The notes: generated by a model not told the origin, from the letters alone. 64,000 bases of DNA from Rhizomys pruinosus (GCA_009823505.1 VZQC01004696.1:6375-70374), one strand, 5' to 3'. Counted from the first letter of the stretch, positions 31,416 to 42,723 are shown. Program-made: numbers and translations.

Positions 31416-33287
31416 GTAAGTGTCTCCCAGCACTTTTGTCCCCACATGGGTCTGTGGCGGACATTCCAGAGCGACCCGCCACCTCTGCCAGTCCTCTGAA
31501 GCCCTCTATAACCAAAATGTCACTCCGTGCTCTTCTTATGTACGCGTGGACCGTGTGGATCCATGCTTACGTGCTGTTATGTATGCGTGGACCGTGTGGA
31601 TCCATGCTTACGTGCATTTTGAGAACAAGTGTGTGGGGGTGCACAAGCAAGTGTTTACATGCAGATGGAGGTCAGGGGTGACATCTGGAGTCTTCCCCAC
31701 TTTCCCATGATTCTTTGAGGCAGCTCTCTGGGTGGAACCCAGAGCCCAACAATATGGCCGCAACTAGCCAGCCAGCTTGCTCTAGGAATCCTCTGTCCTC
31801 TCCACATACGATCTGGAGTGTATGAGGGTCCTGGGGGGATCTGAACTCTGGTCCTTACACATGGGCAGGGAGCCCCAGTGTTTTATCTACTGAGCCATCT
31901 CCCTAGCTGCACAGAAGCCAGTTTTGCAGATAAATTCTGACAAAAGCCTCACTCAGCATCCAGATCGAGCTACCCCTCACTGCCCGCAGCCTCGGCTCGG
32001 CCTACGAAGCTCACAGATTGGCCTATAAGGAGGCTTCAGAGTCTGGTTTTGTTTATGATGTTTTTGAGACTAGATCTCATGTAGCCCAGGCTGGCCCTGG
32101 ACTCTCTTTGTAATCGCCAAGGATGACCTTCAACTTCTGATCCCTGCCTTGACCTCCCAGTGCACAGGATTACAGATGTGCACCACCATGCTGTAGTGCT
32201 GTTTATAGAGAGCTGGGATGGCAACCCAGGACCTAACACATGCCAGGCAAGCCACATTCCAACCCCTTTATAATGTTTCGTGTTTGCTGTTGTTGTGGTC
32301 AATAAGCTCTCACTATGTAGCCCAAGCTAGCCTGGAACTTGATATGTAGACCAGGCTGACCTCAATCTCACAGAGATCCACCTTCCTCTGCCTCCCAAAT
32401 GCTAGGACTAAAACTGTGCACCACCACAACCAAGCCTATCTTTATTTTATTAATTTTTTTAAAATTTTATGTGTATAAGTGTATTGCCTGCATGTATGTA
32501 AGTGCACTCATGTTAATGAAAATGCCCGGAGTCCAGAAAAGGGCAATTGGATCCCTGAAAACTGGAGTTACACGACCGGCTGTCAGCTAGTTTTCCTCAG
32601 GAAATCAACGGTGCTCCACCCTACACCACCCCCCATGCCTTATTTTTAATTCGGACAGGCTCTCTCTAAACCTGGAGCTCCCTGCACTAGCTGGCCAGTG
32701 AGCTTCAGGGGGTCCACCCGTCTCCAGTCCTTATCCCCCAACACTGGAGTTACTGGCAGGCATCCAGCCTTTAACAAGGTTGCCGGGGATCTGAACTCGG
32801 GTCCTCATACTTGTGGAACAAGCTCTTCACCCACTGAGCCATCTCTGTAGCCCCCAAAGACACAATCTTATACCACTCTGTGCCCCTGCACTTGTTTGAC
32901 TGTCCAGTAATGAGCACCTACCGCGTGCCCACGGTGGTAGACCATGCCAGAAACACTCTGATGACCAGGCCATTCCAACCCTGTCTTCCTTGGCCTGGGG
33001 ACTAGTGGGGGACCCCACAGACTCCTTGGGTCCAGAGTAGGCAGGGTTGGGATGGGGGAAGTCTTAGGGACTGTGGAGTATGGCTTGACCTGGGGGTCAA
33101 GGAGGACTTCCTGGAGGAGGGGGGCATCAGAGCTTGTTCTAGTGTACATAAGGATTATTTGGGAGAGGGAAGCCCCAGCAGGTGTCTGAGCAATAGAGAA
33201 GTCGAGCGAGGCCCGTTCCCAGATGGAATGGCAGGAGGAGGAAGAATGGCCCTTGCAGTGTTGTGTCCCTCCCTCTCTGGTCTCCAG
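31416..33287 (+). other. Igsf23: Igsf23 intron 2
   Basis: The intron starts GTAAGT and ends CTCCAG. It holds a 57-60-bp imperfect tandem duplication (GTGGACCGTGTGGATCCATG at about 31,547 and 31,588), an old antisense B4/B1 (32,050-32,275), an antisense B1 (32,290-32,425), a B3 fragment (32,440-32,590) and another antisense tRNA-SINE fragment (32,735-32,855). The last 430 bp are unique. Confidence 0.7.
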
Positions 33288-33445
33288 AAGTCACTGTGGC
33301 TCCCACGGACATGAGTCCCATTGAGCCTCCGTACCCCGCTCTGTACCTGTCTGGAGGATCCGCCATTGGCCTGGTTGTGGCAGCCTGTGTGGGAGGCCTA
33401 ATACTGATGGGAGCCGCCTGGTACTACGTGGGCTCCAGTCTGAAG
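33288..33445 (+). CDS. Igsf23: Igsf23 exon 3, stalk and transmembrane segment
   Basis: The acceptor is TGGTCTCCAG|AA. The phase-1 join makes a CAA codon (Gln108), followed by a Pro-rich stalk (VTVAPTDMSPIEPPYPA) and then LYLSGGSAIGL leading into a hydrophobic helix (about residues 133-155: AIGLVVAACVGGLILMGAAW). SGGSAIGL before the helix also occurs in human IGSF23, which fixes the identity. The exon ends SSLK at phase 0, before a GTAGCT donor that is weaker than the exon-2 donor. If that donor is skipped the frame runs 15 more codons to a TGA at 33,491-33,493. The short cytoplasmic-tail exon was not found downstream in this window. Confidence 0.87.
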
Positions 33446-33649
33446 GTAGCTCTCTGTCCCCTCCCTCAGCCCTACCCCCACCCGTTCAACTGATGACATC
33501 CACTCGTGGCCTCCACCAGACACTGAGCGCAATCTGAGTCACCCATAAGTAGACTGAACTCAATTCTAGCCCCAGCTATAGAGATGAAAGCATAGAGAGG
33601 TCAAGACACTCGTCCAAAGTCACACAGCCAAAAAGGGTCCAGATTCCAA

Positions 33650-33892
33650 AATTCTTTTTTTTTTTTTTTTTTTTGAGAACCTAGTCTCCTTACTAATAAA
33701 ACAGGCTGGCCTTGAACTCACAGAGATCCCCTGCCTCTGCTCCGAAAGTTGCTAGGTTTGAAAGCCTGGGCCACCAATACCAGCTTAAAAGATGTTTCTT
33801 GGCCCCCTGTGGGATGCTGGGAATTGAACCTGGTCCTCTTGCAAGAGCAGTCGTCTGCTCTTAAACTGCTGAGCACCATCCTATCCAGCCCC
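33650..33892 (-). mobile_element. B1 plus B3 5' half, antisense, noisy
   Basis: B1 (33,650-33,785) joined to a B3 half (33,787-33,892) ending CCATCCTATCCAGCCCC. Confidence 0.75.
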
Positions 33893-33914
33893 AGAATTCA
33901 AAATTTCCTTTAAA

Positions 33915-34162
33915 AATTTTTTTATTTCAATTATTTTTGTAAATGCGTATGAATGTAACTGTCTGCATGAAGGTTTCTGTGCAACCCAAGTCATGCAATG
34001 CTGCCAGAGGTCAGAGAAGGTGTTGGATTCCCACTGGAACTGGAGTTTCTCTTGTAATTGGAAGTTACAGACAGTTCCATCCGCCATGTGGGTGCTGGCA
34101 AACCCTGATACTGACTACAAGAGAGTTGGTGCTCTTAAACCCTAGGCCAATCTCTCCAGCCT
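33915..34162 (-). mobile_element. B3-type SINE, noisy
   Basis: ATGCGTATGAATGTAACTG to CCAATCTCTCCAGCC with many one-base insertions. Confidence 0.8.
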
Positions 34163-34189
34163 CAATGAAAAAGCATTTTTTAAAAACAA

Positions 34190-34432
34190 GGTGCTGGAGA
34201 GATGGCCCAATGGTTAAGAGCACTGGCTGCTCTTGCAGAGGACCTGGTTCAGTTCCCAGCACCCATATGGTGGCTTAAAACCATAACACTGTAACTCCAA
34301 GTCTCCATGGGGGGGGAATCAGACGATTGTTCTGGGCCTCTGTGGGCAAACAACATGCAATGTGGGTGCCACATTATATACATGAGGCAATGTGTTGGTG
34401 GCGCCACAATACATCCAGGCAAGACACTCATA
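34190..34432 (+). mobile_element. B3 SINE, diverged
   Basis: GGTGCTGGAGAGATGGCCC to CAAGACACTCATATAC; an extra GGGGGGG and a tail feeding into (GATA)n. Confidence 0.75.
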
Positions 34433-34627
34433 TACGATAGATAGATAGAAATAGATAGAATAGATATGATAGATAACAAATGATAGTATTAGAATGATAG
34501 ATAGTAGATGATAGATAGATGAAGTTAGTAGATAGATTAGATAGGATTAGATAGATAGAAGAAAGAATGAAATAGAAGATGATAGATAGTAGATAGCATA
34601 GATAGATGATAGATAGATATAGATTAT
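34433..34627 (+). repeat. (GATA)n tract, irregular
   Basis: About 195 bp of GATA units with frequent indels; the irregularity may be sequencing noise. Confidence 0.9.
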
Positions 34628-34628
34628 T

Positions 34629-34893
34629 AAGGCTGGAGAGATGGGCCTAGTGGTTAAGAGCACCGACCACCTCTTACAAGAGGACCCAGGTTTCGATCCC
34701 AGCACCCACATAAAAAAAAAAAAAAAAAAAAAAAAAACCTCCAATTCCAGGAGAAACTCAAGTTCCAGGGGAATCCAAAACACACCCTCTTCTTCTGACC
34801 TCCGCGGCATTTTGCAACACACTGTTGCACAAACCTGCATACAGATAGTACATTCATACACATAGCCGAAATATAAAAATTTAAAAAAAAAGA
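34629..34893 (+). mobile_element. B3 SINE with internal poly(A)
   Basis: After CAGCACCCACAT, about 27 A replace the TGGCGGCTGAGAACCGTC segment, then the two-unit part resumes. Confidence 0.8.
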
Positions 34894-34919
34894 TAGATAT
34901 TATCACAATGTGAAAGGAA

Positions 34920-34939
<20 letters not shown>

Positions 34940-34953
<14 letters not shown>

Positions 34954-35085
34954 ACCTTTAATCCCCAGCACTTGGGAGGCAGAGGCAGGCAGATCTCTGT
35001 GATTCAAGGCTAGCCTGGTCTGCAGAGAGAGTTCCAGGACAAGCTGGGGCCAAGGGAGACTACTGTCTCAAAAAGATTTTTAAAA
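34940..35085 (+). mobile_element. B1 SINE, noisy
   Basis: Follows a poly(A) run of about 29; its own 5' end (GCCGGGCGTGG) is absent. Confidence 0.75.
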
Positions 35086-35094
35086 TTAAATAAA

Positions 35095-35268
35095 GCCTGA
35101 TGTGGTGGCACAACACCTTTAATCCTAACACAGACTTGGGGGCCAGAGACATGGTGGATCTTTGTGAGTTCAAGCCAACCCTGGTCTAAAGAGTGGAGTT
35201 TCAGGCCAGTTGGGCCACAGGGAGACCTTCTCGAAAAAACCAAAAAAAAAAAAAAAAAAAAAAAAAAA
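35095..35268 (+). mobile_element. B1 SINE, noisy
   Basis: CCTGATGTGGTGGCACAAC to GACCTTCTCGAAAAAACC and a 24-A tail. 35,270-35,920 is unique with no gene seen. Confidence 0.75.
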
Positions 35269-35924
35269 TTTAAATACAAAAGAGGAAGAGCACGGAGGAA
35301 CAGCAATCAATTAAACGTCTGGTTCTCTCACGCGTACACACAGTCACCCCACAAACACTGCAATATATGTACAATACCGACCCCACACACTAGCAGCTTT
35401 TAATCCTGTGAGCTCAGGGACCCATCACTTAACGCTGGGGGTTAAGACTTCCATAGATGAATTCCGAGGGGCTGCAAAGCAATCCATACCAATGACAGTC
35501 AGTCCAGTTTCTCTTCATCTATCCTCATCTCTCTCTTGTTCCTTTCCAAATCTTGCTGAAGGACTAAACAAGCTTTCAGCTGAAATATGGGCACTCAATT
35601 CCCCACCCAAAGGTGACCCCAGGAAGGGAACCCAGGACAAGGTGACTACTACATATAGCTGCCGATGCCCAAGTGCCAGAGTGGCCGGCTGAGACAGTCC
35701 TCCCGGTGATTTGATATCTTTTGGAAAGCTCCAGAAGACATTTCTATCCTCCTGCTGGCTGCCAACGTCCCGTCTGTGCAGCTCACCGAGTCCTTGAAAG
35801 CCATCTCTGTTTCTTCAGGCTAGCACAAGAAGAGGGGAAAAAGCACAACAGACAAACAAAAAATTTAACATAAGAAGCCAAGAAGATTTCTCGCCGTCAA
35901 GTGGTGTACCAGTCAGCATCTGCT

Positions 35925-36240
35925 GGGTAACAAATCACCCCTGGAGTTTAGTACCTTGAAACAACAGTCATTCATTCAGACTTCACTTCTGTGGGTTGTG
36001 GGCATGGGCTGGGCTCACCAGGGTGGTTCGTCTCTTGTCTTTGCTGGACTTGATCCTGCATCTGTTGCAGGCTGCCAGGTAGCCCCAGGGGCTGTCTAGA
36101 CCCAGATAGTCTCAGTGGGGATAGCTGCCTCTCAGTGTCTTTTCTCATAGGCAGACCCAAACAGGCTCTACGACTTCTGGAGACCCAAGCTAGCACTCAG
36201 CTACTTCCATCACATTCCAAGACATCTGACTGGCTGACCC
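35925..36240 (+). repeat. Ancient mammalian repeat fragment (unnamed)
   Basis: TGCTGGGTAACAAATCACCC, TAGTACCTTGAAACAACAG, TCATTCATTCAGACTTCAC and TTCTGTGGGTTGTGGGC match the order of a mammal-wide interspersed repeat with a TTCTGTGGGTCAG-type core. I do not assign the family. It lies downstream of Igsf23 exon 3. Confidence 0.4.
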
Positions 36241-36405
36241 GAGTCCGCACTGGGAAGCACAATACCAGAAGAGATTCAGGGAAGCCTCAGCTCCAATGGG
36301 GTCCTGATCAGAGACCAGAAAGCAGAATATCTGGCCTCATAAACTGGGCCTGCCTAAAATATTTCTTCTATTCCTACAGCTTATTTTTTTACCTCCTTCC
36401 AATTA

Positions 36406-36406
<1 letters not shown>

Positions 36407-36438
<32 letters not shown>

Positions 36439-36439
36439 T
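36407..36439 (+). repeat. (AAT)n microsatellite
   Basis: Eleven AAT units. Confidence 0.9.
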
Positions 36440-36440
36440 A

Positions 36441-36638
36441 GCTGGGCCATGGTGGTGCACAATGCCTAGCACTCACATCGGGATGCTAGGAGGGCAGAGG
36501 CAGGTTGGAATCTTCTATATGGTTCAAGGCCAGACTGGTCTACAGAGTGAGCTCCAGGCCAGCTTGGAACTTAAAGGGAGAACCTGTCTCAAAAATAATC
36601 CCCCATAATAATAAATAAATATAATAATATAATAATAT
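36441..36638 (+). mobile_element. B1 SINE, noisy, ending at a single N
   Basis: GCTGGGCCATGGTGGTGCAC to CCTGTCTCAAAAATAATCC, then AAT-rich DNA and N at 36,639. Confidence 0.75.
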
Positions 36639-36639
36639 N

Positions 36640-36765
36640 TCCAGGGGAATCCGAGACCCTCTTCTGACCTCCGAGGCATTGCACGACACGGGTGCACAGA
36701 CCTGCATGCAGACAGTACATTCATACACATACAAAATTTTTAAAAAATTAAATTAAAAAAAAGAC
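36640..36765 (+). mobile_element. B3 3' half after single N
   Basis: Starts mid-element at TCCAGGGGAATCCGAGACC, with no 5' half: an artificial junction. Confidence 0.8.
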
Positions 36766-36973
36766 TTTGCTCTTTTTACATGGGTGAATTTGTATGCTGC
36801 AAAGTATCCAAAAGAAGTTGGAGGATATCTTTTTTTAGTTTCTTAAATCCTCTCCCTCAGCCAATAAGAGAATTTTTTTTAAAAGAGAGGTTTTTTTTTT
36901 TAAGCTCCTAAGAAGAGATTTGGAAGTTTCCTCTGTGCAGTTGGTAACTAGGAAAATTAAAAATGCATGTACC

Positions 36974-37028
36974 GGGGCTGGAGAGATGGCCTAGCAGTTA
37001 AGAGCGCCGACCGCTCTTACAGAGGAAG
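36974..37028 (+). mobile_element. B3 5' end only
   Basis: GGGGCTGGAGAGATGGCC to CGCTCTTACAGAGGA, then unrelated DNA. 37,080-37,240 includes a loose B1-like stretch. Confidence 0.75.
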
Positions 37029-37627
37029 AAGCGTTGGGCCGTAATTCAGGTGACAGAATAATATTTGTCTGCCATGCACAAAGCTCTGTATTCTATGACC
37101 AGATCTACATAAGACTGTGCGGTGGTGCATGGCTGGGGAGGCAGAGGCAGGAGGATCACAAGTTCAGAGTCATCCGTGGCTATACGGTCAGTTCAAGGCC
37201 AGCACATGTGAGGCCCTGCCCCAGAAAGGGGGGAAAATCTCAAAGAAAATGGCAATTGCACTAAACATTTAAGTAAGAACTACCAATTTCTGTGCAAATT
37301 TCTTCATGAAGTCACGCTTCTGACTTGTCCAGTGGGGCTGGTGTGTCACCCTGATGCCCAAACTGGGTGACAATGGGAAAAAATGCAGAACCAGAACAGA
37401 CACAGGCTGCAAAAGAAAGCAGTGAGCCTCTCTGACAGTTTACACATTAGGATTTTATCCAGGGATACAAAGGTTGGTTTAAAATGTGAACTTGGACTGG
37501 TATAACTTCCAGATGGTGACGTGGGTTATCTCAGTAAGTACAGAAGTGCTCAATGCTTCCAGAACCTCCCAGCCAGCAGCAGAGAGTAGAGAGAACTTCA
37601 TCTCACCCCCATGGTGTTGGAAGCTTG

Positions 37628-37785
37628 CTTTTTTTTTTTTTTTTTTTTTTGAGACAGGGTCTCCCTGTAGCTCCAGCTGTCCTGGAACTCGCTCTGTAGA
37701 CCAGGCTGGCCTTGAACTCACAAAGATCCACCTGCCTCTGCCTCCCGAGTGCTAGGATTAAAGGTGTGCGCCACCACGCCCTGCT
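37628..37785 (-). mobile_element. B1 SINE, antisense
   Basis: Complete, TTGGAAGCT target on both sides (37,617 and 37,786), splitting the LTR-like block. Confidence 0.9.
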
Positions 37786-37789
37786 TGGA

Positions 37790-38465
37790 AGCTCTCTTTG
37801 TAACGAATAGGTACCACGCGGCCCTGCTGAGGGGAGGGGAACACAGCACCCACCTGCGGCCACTGTAGGGAACTGGCGCAGAGACCAGTCAGCTACTTTT
37901 ATAGCCCGGCCTGAGAGGTACTTCCACCTCAGGCCCTTAGCCTGGGACAATGAGACACATTTCCCACTCTTGGCCGTGACTTCCCACCTGCCCAGGGACT
38001 GCTGAACCCTGGACAGGATTTTCAGGCTGATGGCTGTTGGCCTATCTTCAGCCTATGTCCACTCACAACACCAGCTATCCAGGTTGGTGATCACACTGGG
38101 ACCTCTTTCCAACCCGCTGGCCACCCGAACAAAATGCAGGCCTGCTTTGGCCTGTATGTGGGCAAAAAATTTAATAACAGCTCAGAATTCTGTAATGATG
38201 TTAATGGGAATTCGATTTATTGCTTTACTACAGCCTGCTTTTATAAGCCAAATGACGTCAGTTCCCAGAGCCAATCACAGACCCCCAATTCCCTACCACT
38301 GCACACTGTTGCCTCACCCAGCATCACACACCTAGGCCACGTTGTTTGCTCCTCCTTGGGGCGGGGTCAGAGAAATCCCCTGACTTCCATCCATGTGGTG
38401 CCCTGAGGGGTGCTAGCTGAGAACTAGCCCCCAATTCAAACTGGATCTTCCTACACCATGGGGTG
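37790..38465 (-). mobile_element. LTR-like block, antisense
   Basis: Two antisense TATA-like CTTTTATA boxes (about 37,896 and 38,238) and a GATTTATTGC signal occur in GC-rich non-SINE DNA (GGCCCTGCTGAGGGGAGG, CCAATCACAG). A TGACGTCA site lies at about 38,253. The features fit one or two ERV LTRs facing the - strand. The open frames here have no known domain. Confidence 0.35.
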
Positions 38466-38589
38466 TCAGAATTCACATGTCCGCACTCTCTTCTTCAGGA
38501 TATTGGCACTTTGAGGTGGGCTTTGGGAGGTGGCTGGATGGGGATGGAGCCCTTAGGAGTGGGATTAGCGTCTCTGTAAGAATAGGTGA

Positions 38590-38745
38590 ACTGGGCATGG
38601 TGGCGCACGCCTTTAATCCCAGCACTTAGGAGGCAGAGGCAGGCGGATCTCTGTGAGTTCAAGGCCAGCCTGGTCTACATAGCGAGCTCCAGGCCAGCTG
38701 GGACTAAAGGGAGACCCTATCTCAAAAAGACTTAAAAAAAATAAC
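38590..38745 (+). mobile_element. B1 SINE
   Basis: CTGGGCATGGTGGCGCACG to CTATCTCAAAAAGAC; AATAGGTGA/AACAGGTGA flank it. Confidence 0.9.
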
Positions 38746-38989
38746 AGGTGAGAGAGCTGACCTCGATCTGCTGTGTGAGGATACAGCAGAAGCATGTGCA
38801 TTGACAAGCTGAGGGACTTCTCCAAGAGTCGGACCAGCTGGTACCATAACAGATTGGCCTCCAGAATGACTGAGAGTACACTTGTGTCACCTAAACCACG
38901 CAATCCATGCTGTTCCTGTTAAGGCAAACCATGCTAAAGCTGCACAGCTCCTGAAAACCAACCTCCCCATACCATGATTAAAGACAAAA

Positions 38990-39228
38990 ATGGCTACTTG
39001 TCCCAGAGACTGAACCTTGGGCCTCAAACATGCTGGGCAATCACTCCACCCCTGAGTTACATCCTCTGCCTTCTTTTTTACTTTTTATTTGAAGACTGGG
39101 TCTCACTAGGTTGCCTAGATCAACCTTGAACTCTTTCTAGAGCTCAGGCTATCTCGAACTTAAGATTCTCCTGCTTCAACCTCCCAAGTAGCTGAGGTGA
39201 CAGGCCTGGGCCACTAGGCCCAGCTAAA
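38990..39228 (-). mobile_element. B4-type SINE (ID + B1), antisense
   Basis: The B1 part lies at 39,085-39,228 and the ID part (CAGAGACTGAACCTTGGGCC to CACCCCTGAGTTACATC) at 38,999-39,065. Confidence 0.65.
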
Positions 39229-39266
39229 ATGTCCACTCTTACCTTGTCTATCAAGAATCTGAGCTG

Positions 39267-39496
39267 GGGGCTGGAGAGATGGCCTAGCGGGTAAGAGCGC
39301 TGGCTGCTCTTGCAGAGGACCTGGGTTCGATCCCCAGCACCCACATGGTGGCTGAGAACCGTCTTTAACTCCGGTCCAGGGGAATCTGATGCCCTCTTCT
39401 GACCTCAGCAGCATTGCACTACATGGGTGCACAGACCTACATGCAAACAGTACATTCATACACATAAAAATTAATTAATTATTAATTTTAAAAAAG
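39267..39496 (+). mobile_element. B3-type SINE, one unit
   Basis: Complete; AAGAATCTGAGCT is repeated before and after (39,252 and 39,495). Confidence 0.92.
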
Positions 39497-39507
39497 AATC
39501 TGAGCTT

Positions 39508-39590
39508 ATCCAGGCATAGTAGCACACACCTTTAATCCCAGCACTTTGGAGGCAGAGGTAGGTGNAAAAAAAAAAAAAAAAAAAAAAAAA
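39508..39590 (+). mobile_element. B1 5' half interrupted by a single N
   Basis: Reads to GGCAGAGGTAGGTG, then N (39,565) and poly(A); the middle of the B1 is missing from the assembly. Confidence 0.8.
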
Positions 39591-39777
39591 AAGAATTGTA
39601 GCCTTTCACAAAGGTTATACACCAGCCCTACTCAACTCCACTGATGATACAAGATGATATTGATCATCAGCTGGTGACTTTTTCCATTACTAAGATAGTT
39701 ATTATAAATATACTTTAGTATAATGATACACAAATATACAAGTACTACTTAACGCAATTAGTATTAAAGTGTAATTC

Positions 39778-39925
39778 ATCTGGGCATGGTGGTGCACACC
39801 TTTAATCCCAGCACTTGGGAAGCAGAGGCAGGTGGATCTCTGTGAGTTCAAGGCCAGCCTCGTCTACATAGTGAGTTCCAGGACAGCTGGAGCTACAGGA
39901 AGACCCTGTCTCAAAAAGACCAAGA
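39778..39925 (+). mobile_element. B1 SINE
   Basis: Complete; AAAGTGTAATTCA target at 39,765 and 39,927. Confidence 0.92.
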
Positions 39926-39954
39926 AAAGTGTAATTCAAAGAAGCATACGTGAA

Positions 39955-40445
39955 TGGTCAGTAGTATAAAAGAAATGTTCAATCAGGGAAATGTAAATAA
40001 AAGCAACAATGAGATATCACTTTATTTCAGTAAAAAGATCAAAGCTAACATTCACTGTTGAAAATATAGGGGATGAAAGAATGCTTGTACAACTGATGGT
40101 GAGAGAGTAAGTTTGCACAGTTATTTGGGGAAAAAGTATGGCAATTTCAATCAATCAATCACTAGTACTACCATATGATCCTACTGTTCAACTTCTGTAT
40201 ACACACAAGGAAGTAAAATCAGCATATTAATGAAACAAGTGAATTTCTATTTTTATTATAATATTATTCAAAATAATAAAAAATACTAAGTGTCCATCAA
40301 ATGATTATGAGTGGACTAAGTGGATAAAATGGGAACCATATATAGTGGAGTATGACTTAGTAATAAAAATACTGACACCCTATCATTACAACAACATAGA
40401 GATGCAGAACATTATATTAAGTAAAATATGTACTAGGGGGGTAGC
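39955..40445 (+). mobile_element. Ancient L1 3' end
   Basis: The stretch follows the order of the conserved L1 ORF2 tail and 3' region: GAAATGTAAATAAAAGCAAC, GAGATATCACTTTA, a TGGTGAGAGAGTAAG counterpart of the usual GGTGGGAGTGCAAACTTG, ACCATATGATCC, and later a GTGTCCATCAA segment. It is highly diverged with no open frame, which suggests an old mammalian L1 rather than a young rodent one. Confidence 0.75.
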
Positions 40446-40485
40446 TGATCTATGAGTAACTAAGTTATAGTTAAGATAAGTTTTC

Positions 40486-40650
40486 AGCCGGGCATGGTGG
40501 CACACACCTTTAATCCTAGCACTTGGGAGGCAGAGGCAGGTGGATCTTTGTGAGTTCAAGGCTAGCCTGGTCTACAGAGTGAGTTCCAGGACNACAGTAC
40601 ATTGATACACATACAAAAATAAATTAAAAATAAAATAAAAAAAAAATGGC
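40486..40650 (+). mobile_element. B1 joined by N to a B3 tail
   Basis: B1 stops at GAGTTCCAGGAC, N at 40,593, then B3 3' end ACAGTACATTGATACAC. A collapsed or bridged gap rather than biology. 40,650-41,290 has no identified feature. Confidence 0.85.
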
Positions 40651-41289
40651 ACAAGCAGCTTTTAAACAACCCTATGGGGCCATTGTGACAGAAGCAAGAC
40701 AGAAATAGACAGCTTGAATAATGCCTCTTACCCTAAAACATAATTCCAAAAATGTTAGAGATGTTCTGGGTTGTCAAGTTGTACCACTGGGTTCTGGATA
40801 AACACTGAACAAGAGCTCAAAATGTCCCTTACCTCAAAAAGTCCTTAGGTAAACCCTACCAGAAACCCTGGGGTCCCTTTCCTCAGTATCCTCAAGGCAC
40901 GACTGCAACGGACACCTCCCCATCTTGTGAGCCTTCTGTCGTCAACCTTCCCTCACTAGGTTTGAGGCAGTTAAAGGCACACTGCTCCTGTGGGTGTTGG
41001 GCAGGTCCCAGCCTGGCCTAACTGGCCTAAGACTCAGCACTGTCCCCTGCAGGGCAGGAACAGACAGTCTAAGTTGAATAGCTGGTCCTGTGGCTGCCCT
41101 AAGAGCTGATTTGGACTGTTTTCTTCTCTGGGCTTTTATTTTGTCTTCTTTAAAACAGCCACAAAGTCTCTGGCTCTCACAGGCACTGTGGGTGGTGTCA
41201 TCTCTGGGCAGGTGACCTGGGCTGTATACGAAAGCCAGGGAAGCCAGTCAGCACGAAGCAGGCTGGGGGAGCAGGCCAGGAAACAGAAG

Positions 41290-41456
41290 GCCTCTGTTTC
41301 TGCTTCAGCTCCTGCATCCAGGTTCCTGGTAGAATTCCAGCCTTAGATTCCCTTGATGATAAGCTGTAACCTATAAACTGAGATAAACCCTTCATCTTCT
41401 GAGCTGCTTTTGGTTGTGGTGTTATCATGGCAACAGAAAGCAAACTAGAACATGAC
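41290..41456 (+). repeat. Rodent medium-reiterated repeat, 3' half
   Basis: TTCAGCTCCTGCATCCAGG, TTCCCTTGATGATAAGC, GAGATAAACCCTTCATC and GGTTGTGGTGTTATCATGG follow the distal half of the family. Confidence 0.55.
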
Positions 41457-41490
41457 CTATACTCAAAGAAACAAAATAGTAAAAAAATAG

Positions 41491-41700
41491 GGGCTGGAGA
41501 AATGGCCTAGCAGTTAAGAGTGCCGACTGCTCTTGGAGAGGACCCGGGTTCGATCCCCAGTACCCACATGGTGGCTGAGAACCGTCCAGGGGAATCCGAC
41601 ACCCTCTTCTGACCTCCACGGCATTGCATGACATGGGTGCACAAACCTACATGCAGACAGTACATTCATACACATAAAAATAAAAAAAATTTTTAAAGAA
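41491..41700 (+). mobile_element. B3-type SINE lacking most of the unit
   Basis: GAGAACCGTCCAGGGGAATCC: the AACTCCAGTTCC unit is deleted. Confidence 0.88.
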
Positions 41701-41741
41701 ATTAAAAAATAAGTAAATAAATAAAAAAATAAAAGAGGGAG

Positions 41742-41998
41742 GGCTGGAGAGATAGCCTAGCAGTTAAGAGTGCCGACGCTCTTACAGAGGACCCGGGTTC
41801 GATCCCCAGCACCCACATGGCGGCCGAGAATCGTCTAAAACTCCAATTCCAGGAGAACTCCAGTTCCAGGGGAATCCGATGCCCTCTTCTGACCTCCGCG
41901 GCATTTCACGACACGGGTGCACAAACCTGCATGCAGACAGTACATTCCTACACATACAGAAATAAATAAAATTTTAAAAAATATAAAAAAAAATAAAA
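41742..41998 (+). mobile_element. B3-type SINE, two units
   Basis: Complete, CpG-rich; AAAAGAGGGAG flanks it (41,731 and 41,996). 42,000-42,720 shows no gene or repeat I can name. Confidence 0.92.
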
Positions 41999-42723
41999 GA
42001 GGGAGAGTTTGGCAGAGTCTGGAGAATTCCACAGAATACTTGTCATGTGATTCCTATGAGAAAAGCTCAAGTTGCATTAACTTGATGATGCACAAACCAC
42101 GGAATGAAGAAATATTGCAAAATAGCTTTTTTTTCCCAGCTGAGTTTCCCAAACAGAAAATGAGAACAGCACTCATGATGAGGGGGGAGGCCTGGGGGCT
42201 GGGCTGCCCTAGCCAGGCTCTCAGGAAAATACGATGCTCCAGAGAGGAAGCACGAGACTCTGCTTTTACCTGAAACATAGTGACACCAAGTCAAAGGAAG
42301 AGCCAGCCACTCCCCACAGAAGTTGCCCAGGATGCGGGGGGAACCCTCCCCATTCAGAGCTGGGCAACCCCTCACCGCCCAGTACTATCTCTGTGCAGAG
42401 TAACGTGATCCTACCATCTCCTATTTAATGAGACCGAGATATTACTTCATAATTTAGCCCCAAACACAGATAGAAAGCCGCTTCTCTCTAATTCAGAACC
42501 CAGAAATCAAAGGGTGAGGGAGCAAGGGACCAAAATTTAAAGCTGACACTTGTAATAGTGCTAAAAAGTCTCTAAAGTCCTTGGAGTCTTTTTTCACCAA
42601 TAATTACAAGAGACTTGTGTCAAGTAAATATGGTCAAAGTATGTTATTGGCATGTATGAAAATGTCACAAGGAAACCCAATATATTGTACAATTAACATA
42701 TGCTAATAAAAAAGGAAAGAGCC

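Noticed and set aside
35820..35930. Possible Igsf23 tail exon after TTTCTTCAG
   Set aside because: The frame after it has no likeness to the short IGSF23 tail and runs into unrelated repeat.
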